47,313 nucleotides of DNA from Lachnospiraceae bacterium (GTDB taxonomy: Bacteria > Bacillota > Clostridia > Lachnospirales > Lachnospiraceae): NCBI GenBank assembly GCA_029338735.1, contig JAQYAY010000047.1, positions 1-47,313 of the forward strand, read 5' to 3'. The notes under the pieces are model-generated. The model was given only the letters and a program-made list of their open reading frames with translations. It had not been told where the DNA came from and did no database searches. This document shows positions 42,872 through 47,313 of this stretch, in pieces. The position numbers and the translations under genes were made by a program. Numbering within the stretch: position 1 is the stretch's first letter; each line of letters opens with the position of its first letter.

Positions 42872-44464
42872 ATGGATAGACGTATTCTGCCTGTGGGCAA
42901 ACAGAATTTTGAAGAGATCAGACAGAATGATATGATATATGTCGACAAGACACAGTACGTATGGGAACTGGCTGAGACCAGTCTCGCTTATTTCCTGTCG
43001 CGCCCGAGACGCTTTGGAAAGAGTCTGTTCACGTCCACTCTTGAATGCTACTTCAGAGGAAAGAAGGACCTGTTTAAAGGGCTTTATATATATGATAAGG
43101 AAAACGCGCGCGGAGAGAATGCGTGGACAGAATATCCTGTTATCACATTCTACCTGTCCAGTGGTGAGTTCAATGATCCGAGTGGTCTGCAGGATATGCT
43201 CAACAATGTGCTGGAAAATGTGATACGGGAATATGATCTCACCGGAGAGTATGCCATTTCGGGGGAGACTCTGTCAGTGCGATTCCGTAATGTCATCATG
43301 AATCTCAAAGAGAAGACAGACAGGAATGTAGTCATTCTTGTAGATGAATATGACAAGCCTCTGCTTAGTACAATGCTGACTGATCCTGAGCAGGAAGAAA
43401 AAAATCGTCTGCTGTATAAGAGCTTCTTCTCAGCACTCAAGGATATGGACGGGTATCTGAGATTTGTATTTTTCACTGGAATCACTAAATTCACGAAGAT
43501 ATCGATTTTTTCTGATCTGAATCAGTTAAATGATATCTCTCTGGATAATGACCATTCCGGAATCTGCGGTATCACTCAGGATGAACTGGAAGCAAATTTC
43601 AAGCCGGAGATAAATGCACTGGCTGAAGAGGAAGACATGACATATGATGAATGTCTTTCTGAACTTCAGAAGATGTACGATGGATATCATTTCTCTAAAG
43701 ATGGTGTTGGAGTGTATAATCCTTTCAGCCTGCTGAATGCATTTTTCAAAAGGGATTTCGGTACATACTGGTTCGGGTCAGGCACACCTGAGATCCTTAT
43801 AAGGAAGCTTAAAACATCGCATATGCCTCTCTATAGCCTGATAGATGGAGTGACAGCCAGGGAATCCACACTGCAGGACTATCGTGCAGAGGACAATGAT
43901 CCAATCCCGCTGTACTATCAGACAGGATACCTGACCATATGCGGGTATGACCGCCGGTTCAGAAGATATACACTCCGCTTCCCGAATGATGAGGTAAAGT
44001 ATGGATTTCTTGACTCACTGGTGCCTAGTGTTCTCGGGTACCGGACGGAGGAGAATCCTGTCTCTCTAGACAATATGATTCTAGATCTGGAATCAGGTAA
44101 TCTCGATTCATTTTTCAAAAGACTGACCGCTCTTTTTGCCACTATTCCATATCCTGAGGGCAGGGCTCCTGAATATGAGGGGGAGTGGTCCAGACAGCTC
44201 TTTCTGATTCTCGAACTGATGGGTGAATATACCCAGGCTGAAGTTCACATGGCTACAGGCCGTGCCGACTGTGTTGTGAAGACACCGGACTATATCTATG
44301 TCTTTGAATTCAAGCTCGATAAACCGGTTGAGGATGCACTGGCACAGATTGATGATAAAGGCTATGCAATACCATACTCTGCTGATTCGCGGAAACTATA
44401 CAAAGTCGGTGTGGCATTCTCCAGTGAGAAGAGGAATGTGACTGACTGGAAGATAGCAGAGTAA
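42872..44464 (+). CDS. AAA-ATPase with C-terminal PD-(D/E)XK nuclease-like domain (DUF1703)
   Basis: Common, largely uncharacterised family in gut anaerobes. The 530 residues start at 42872 (GGAGG eight bases upstream). N-terminal PVGKQNFEEIR and YVDKT, a P-loop variant SRPRRFGKSLF (43-53), Walker B VVILVDEYDKPLL and a sensor FFTGITKF form the ATPase part (PF09820). The C-terminal part has EVHMATGRADCVV and YVFEFKLDK, which matches the D...(E)xK core of PD-(D/E)XK enzymes. The family is often present in many copies and is suspected in DNA or defence functions, without proof. It stands alone here. Confidence 0.88.
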   Translation: MDRRILPVGKQNFEEIRQNDMIYVDKTQYVWELAETSLAYFLSRPRRFGKSLFTSTLECYFRGKKDLFKGLYIYDKENARGENAWTEYPVITFYLSSGEFNDPSGLQDMLNNVLENVIREYDLTGEYAISGETLSVRFRNVIMNLKEKTDRNVVILVDEYDKPLLSTMLTDPEQEEKNRLLYKSFFSALKDMDGYLRFVFFTGITKFTKISIFSDLNQLNDISLDNDHSGICGITQDELEANFKPEINALAEEEDMTYDECLSELQKMYDGYHFSKDGVGVYNPFSLLNAFFKRDFGTYWFGSGTPEILIRKLKTSHMPLYSLIDGVTARESTLQDYRAEDNDPIPLYYQTGYLTICGYDRRFRRYTLRFPNDEVKYGFLDSLVPSVLGYRTEENPVSLDNMILDLESGNLDSFFKRLTALFATIPYPEGRAPEYEGEWSRQLFLILELMGEYTQAEVHMATGRADCVVKTPDYIYVFEFKLDKPVEDALAQIDDKGYAIPYSADSRKLYKVGVAFSSEKRNVTDWKIAE

Positions 44465-44533
44465 AATTGTTGGAATAGTGATATTTAAGAAAGATTGAAT
44501 CCATTTAAAATTTCTCCAAAAAATAATTGTTGG

Positions 44534-44850
44534 TATAAGTAACATATAAAAATATATGTAGGCAAAGGCTGACAATCTGGAATGATCTGGCAATTGTGAG
44601 AGCCGCATTTCCGCGGTAAAGTGTGACTTGTCCGAAGGATGAATCCAGCGATGAGTCCTGAGGAAAGTGAATAGAAGCATGATGCAAGTGTAAGCGATGA
44701 ATTCTCAGAGCTTCACACAGATCGCAGTTCCTGCCGACGCATGGCGTGGAATCTGCGAACGCCTCGTATCATGCGGACAAGGTTTGGGAGGACCGGTTCA
44801 CTTAGCACAATGAAAAACATTCCAACTAAAAAGGAGGAATAATACAAATT
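44534..44850 (+). promoter_or_regulatory. Long structured leader of the surface-protein gene
   Basis: No gene is clear between 44465 and 44850. TGGTATAAG (44531-44539) may be an extended -10. The leader can form several stems: AGGCT..ACAAT with ATTGT..AGCC (about 44559-44604); AAGC with GCTT; and CGCAG-TTCC with GGAA-CTGCG (about 44722-44757). TGGAATG (44578-44584) can pair with CATTCCA (44818-44824), which would close the whole 247-base structure just before AAAGGAGG. I do not recognise a known riboswitch. A 38-codon frame (44697-44813) is also open. Confidence 0.4.
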
Positions 44851-47244
44851 ATGTTAAATCTTAAAAAAGGTTTAGCCCTGGTGCTTGCTGCAGCAACAGC
44901 ATTCACATTCGCACCAGTTGCTAATCTTGGTCAGAGCATTGTAGCTGAGGCAGCTTCTGATAATACAACAGCTATCACTATTGACCACAATGGAACAACA
45001 GCAGTTGATAAAACATACAGTTTTGCATCTGGCTACTATAAGGTTGATGTTGAAAAGAAAATTGCAGATGGTACAGTTCCTAAAGTTGAGTATTCAATTG
45101 ATGGCAGCACATATACAGAAATTATGCCGACTCGTTCTGATGCTCCATCTGTTGCAGGAATTGTGAAGATTCAGCAGGTGAAGGATGCTCTAAAGAACAT
45201 TCACATCAAGATTTCTGATGTAACAGGTCTTTCTAATGGTACATTCAATTTCTCATTTAAGAAAGTTGCAGATCTGTCAGACCTTGAAACTGGCTCAGCT
45301 AGTGTAACAGCAGGTTCTGCTTCAGATTATAAATATTCTGCACCAGCAGGAAATGGTGTTCCATCAGTTATTACAGTTACTGTTAAGAATGAACCAGCTC
45401 CGACCCTTAGTTCAACAGGATCTACAGCATTTGAGAGTGTAAAGAAAACCAATTATGGAGACACAACTTATCCATTTGGGACAAATAATTCACTTGATGC
45501 CGATTTTACTGGTATCACAACTAATGGCACCACAGCTGCTGTAGCAGGTACAGACTATAAGGCAGATGGTTTCTCTTATCAGTCTGCTAACGGATTTATC
45601 ACATTTGAAAATCTTGACAACTACACAGATGTTACAAAGGCAACAACAGGCAAAGCTTATGGTCATGTAAAGCTTGTAGCAAAGTATGGCGCTGTTGGTG
45701 AGGATACCATTACTGTTAAAGTAGCAAAGGCTGATAATTCAGGAACGTATGCTGAAGCATCATTTAAGGTAGTACTTAAGGATAATTCTAAGCATGTAAC
45801 AAGCTATACATGGTCAGCAAAAGGAAAAACCAACTACTTAACTGGTACAGATGCTCCACAGGGTATTGCGGCTTCAGATCTTGTAAACACTAATTCTGTA
45901 AATCTTGATTATCTTGTAAATAAGACAGTTCAGCTTAATGTTACTGCTGACAGCACAGTATACTTTACATCTACAGATACATCTGTAGCAACTGTTTCTG
46001 ATGCAGGTCTTGTAACGGCTCTTAAGCCAGGATCAACAGATATTAAGGTCAGAGTTGCATCAGATCTTGATACTCCATATATACTGCATGTATATGTAAC
46101 AGATGATGTTACTGATGTAATAACAGCTAAGGTTAATGGAGAAACAGTAGATTCTTCACATCCTATCAATCTTGATCCGTCTAACTCTACTGCTGCAACA
46201 GCAGTAAAGACTGCTCAGATTGAAGCTACATCCGCAGCTGGATCACCTGTTTCATTCCAGCTTGTTTCAACAAATGGCGGATCAGCATATGGTGATACTT
46301 CAATTGCAACTGTTTCAGCCACAGGTCTTGTAACAGCAGGAACAAAAGTGGACACAGTATATGTTCATGTTTCAACACCAGCTGCTCAGAATGGTAAGGT
46401 TAAGGCTGGAAATCTTTATATCCCAGTAACAATCAACAAACTTCCACAGGCTGATTTCTCAGTTTCAGATATTAAGCTTGATCTTAAAAACAATAAGACT
46501 ACAAAGATTGAGCCAAAAACTTCTGTTACAGGTATTAAGTTCAGCTATCTTCCAGATGCTGATGCTCAGAAAGCCGTTGAGCTGAGAGGAAATGTAGTAA
46601 CAGCTTCTAAGATCGGTGAAGGTAAGATTACTGTAACAGCTGCTCCAACAGCTACTACAAGACTTACAGAGAAGACAATCAAAGTATCTGTACTGTCAGA
46701 TGTTACAAAGACAGCATCAGATCTTAAAGTAGCTTCTTCAGCTATTACTGTAGCAGTTGGTAAGACAGCTTCTGCTGGTGCTTCAACAACAGCTTCAGGC
46801 GCAGCTATCACATATTCTTCAGACAATGAGAAGGTTGCTACAGTTGCAGCTGATGGTACAATCACAGCAGTTGCTCCAGGAACAGCAGTTATCACTGTTA
46901 AGGCTGCAGAGACTGATACTGTAAGCGCTGGACTGGCTACAGTCACAGTAACAGTTCCACAGAACCCTGCAAAGGTTGCTGGCCTCAAGGTCGCTAACAA
47001 GAAGGGTGCTAAGGTATCTGTTTCCTGGACATCACAGGGCGGAAGCATCAGCTACCGTGTTTACAAGAAGGTAGGCAACGGCAAGTGGGTTGCTAAGAAC
47101 GTTACTTCAAACAAGGCTACTCTTTCAGTTAAGAAGGGTGCCAAGGTTCAGGTTAAGGTAAAGGCTTTCGTTAAGGATTCTACTGGTAAGACAACATGGG
47201 GTCCTAAGGCTACAAAGGTTACCAAGACTACTGACAAGAAGTAA
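44851..47244 (+). CDS. Secreted Ig-like (Big_2) surface protein with C-terminal fibronectin III-like domain
   Basis: The 797 residues start with a signal peptide (MLNLKKGLALVLAAATAF...), with cleavage predicted near residues 34-35 (AEA-A). They continue as beta-sandwich repeats; three Big_2-type units are seen near residues 370-415, 470-510 and 620-690 (typically TS-ATV--DGLVTA--PG-). A fibronectin III-like domain (about 700-785) and a Lys-rich tail follow. No LPXTG, SLH or choline-binding motif is present, so attachment may be by charge or by unknown means. AAGGAGG precedes the ATG. The coding sequence prefers GCT, GTT, ACA and TCT codons and is AT-richer than its neighbours, typical of a very highly expressed protein. 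Confidence 0.85.
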   Translation: MLNLKKGLALVLAAATAFTFAPVANLGQSIVAEAASDNTTAITIDHNGTTAVDKTYSFASGYYKVDVEKKIADGTVPKVEYSIDGSTYTEIMPTRSDAPSVAGIVKIQQVKDALKNIHIKISDVTGLSNGTFNFSFKKVADLSDLETGSASVTAGSASDYKYSAPAGNGVPSVITVTVKNEPAPTLSSTGSTAFESVKKTNYGDTTYPFGTNNSLDADFTGITTNGTTAAVAGTDYKADGFSYQSANGFITFENLDNYTDVTKATTGKAYGHVKLVAKYGAVGEDTITVKVAKADNSGTYAEASFKVVLKDNSKHVTSYTWSAKGKTNYLTGTDAPQGIAASDLVNTNSVNLDYLVNKTVQLNVTADSTVYFTSTDTSVATVSDAGLVTALKPGSTDIKVRVASDLDTPYILHVYVTDDVTDVITAKVNGETVDSSHPINLDPSNSTAATAVKTAQIEATSAAGSPVSFQLVSTNGGSAYGDTSIATVSATGLVTAGTKVDTVYVHVSTPAAQNGKVKAGNLYIPVTINKLPQADFSVSDIKLDLKNNKTTKIEPKTSVTGIKFSYLPDADAQKAVELRGNVVTASKIGEGKITVTAAPTATTRLTEKTIKVSVLSDVTKTASDLKVASSAITVAVGKTASAGASTTASGAAITYSSDNEKVATVAADGTITAVAPGTAVITVKAAETDTVSAGLATVTVTVPQNPAKVAGLKVANKKGAKVSVSWTSQGGSISYRVYKKVGNGKWVAKNVTSNKATLSVKKGAKVQVKVKAFVKDSTGKTTWGPKATKVTKTTDKK

Positions 47245-47313
47245 TACCCAATCCTTCAAAGAAAATCAACAAATTTGACTAGATAAAGTTTCGGAAAACC
47301 CTGGTTTATTTCT

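Noticed and set aside
44636-44675. Hammerhead-like string (CGATGAGTCCTGAGGA)
   Set aside because: It resembles the hammerhead core, but the conserved CUGAUGA and GAAA segments have several mismatches.
44641-44680. GAGGAAAGT resembling RNase P RNA
   Set aside because: The other conserved regions of RNase P RNA are missing.
1-47313. CRISPR array, rRNA or prophage
   Set aside because: No regularly spaced repeats, no rRNA sequence and no phage structural genes were seen; only one IS element was found.

Overview
The window looks like a chromosomal segment of an anaerobic Clostridia bacterium, most likely a gut or rumen Lachnospiraceae. The reasons are MutS2, a C_GCAxxG_C_C protein, an IorAB indolepyruvate:ferredoxin oxidoreductase, abundant Fe-S, radical-SAM and nitrogenase-like proteins, AAA/DUF1703 and DUF6033-like proteins, strong GGAGG ribosome sites, extended -10 promoters (TGnTATAAT) and tRNA genes without encoded CCA. 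The genus cannot be fixed from the sequence alone.

Layout. 1-1.3 kb: 3' part of a degenerate GGDEF protein and a small unknown gene. 1.4-3.4 kb: an IS200/IS605-type element (TnpA Y1 transposase, TnpB, hairpin ends). 3.5-7.8 kb: C_GCAxxG_C_C protein, a phosphatase remnant, GNAT acetyltransferase, double cupin, aldo/keto reductase and MATE transporter. 7.9-19.3 kb: the most striking region. A NifH-like ATPase, an 820-residue fusion of two nitrogenase component 1-like domains, HypF, HypC, HypD and a stand-alone component 1-like protein lie in one tight run; an inverted thiD follows, then RimI and HypE. A second stand-alone component 1-like gene sits at 25-26.2 kb on the other strand with its own promoter. 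No hydrogenase subunit, HypA or HypB is in the window.

19.4-29 kb holds a chemoreceptor, MutS2, an rRNA methyltransferase, a two-component system and a HAD hydrolase. 29-35 kb holds a putative zinc metallopeptidase overlapping a UvrD-type helicase, a COG0523 GTPase overlapping a PflX-like radical SAM protein, and a C69 dipeptidase. A minus-strand tRNA operon (Phe-Gly-Gly) is back to back with a RelA/SpoT-domain gene. 36.8-41.5 kb is a catabolic module: iorA, iorB and an acyl-CoA ligase, divergent from an acyl-CoA thioesterase. A membrane GGDEF protein and an AAA/PD-(D/E)XK protein follow. The window ends with a long structured leader and a secreted Ig-like surface protein with its own codon style.

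How the genes may work together. HypCDEF build the Fe(CN)2(CO) unit that normally goes to [NiFe] hydrogenases; HypAB add nickel. Here the nickel arm and hydrogenase are missing locally, and HypFCD are translationally coupled to nitrogenase-like proteins. The fused protein has one stand-alone paralogue for each half, which recalls the NifDK (catalyst) and NifEN (scaffold) relationship. My inference is an undescribed metalloenzyme or maturase system that joins Hyp-type Fe-CN/CO chemistry to a nitrogenase-type reductase. This rests on gene content and motifs only; substrate and product are unknown.
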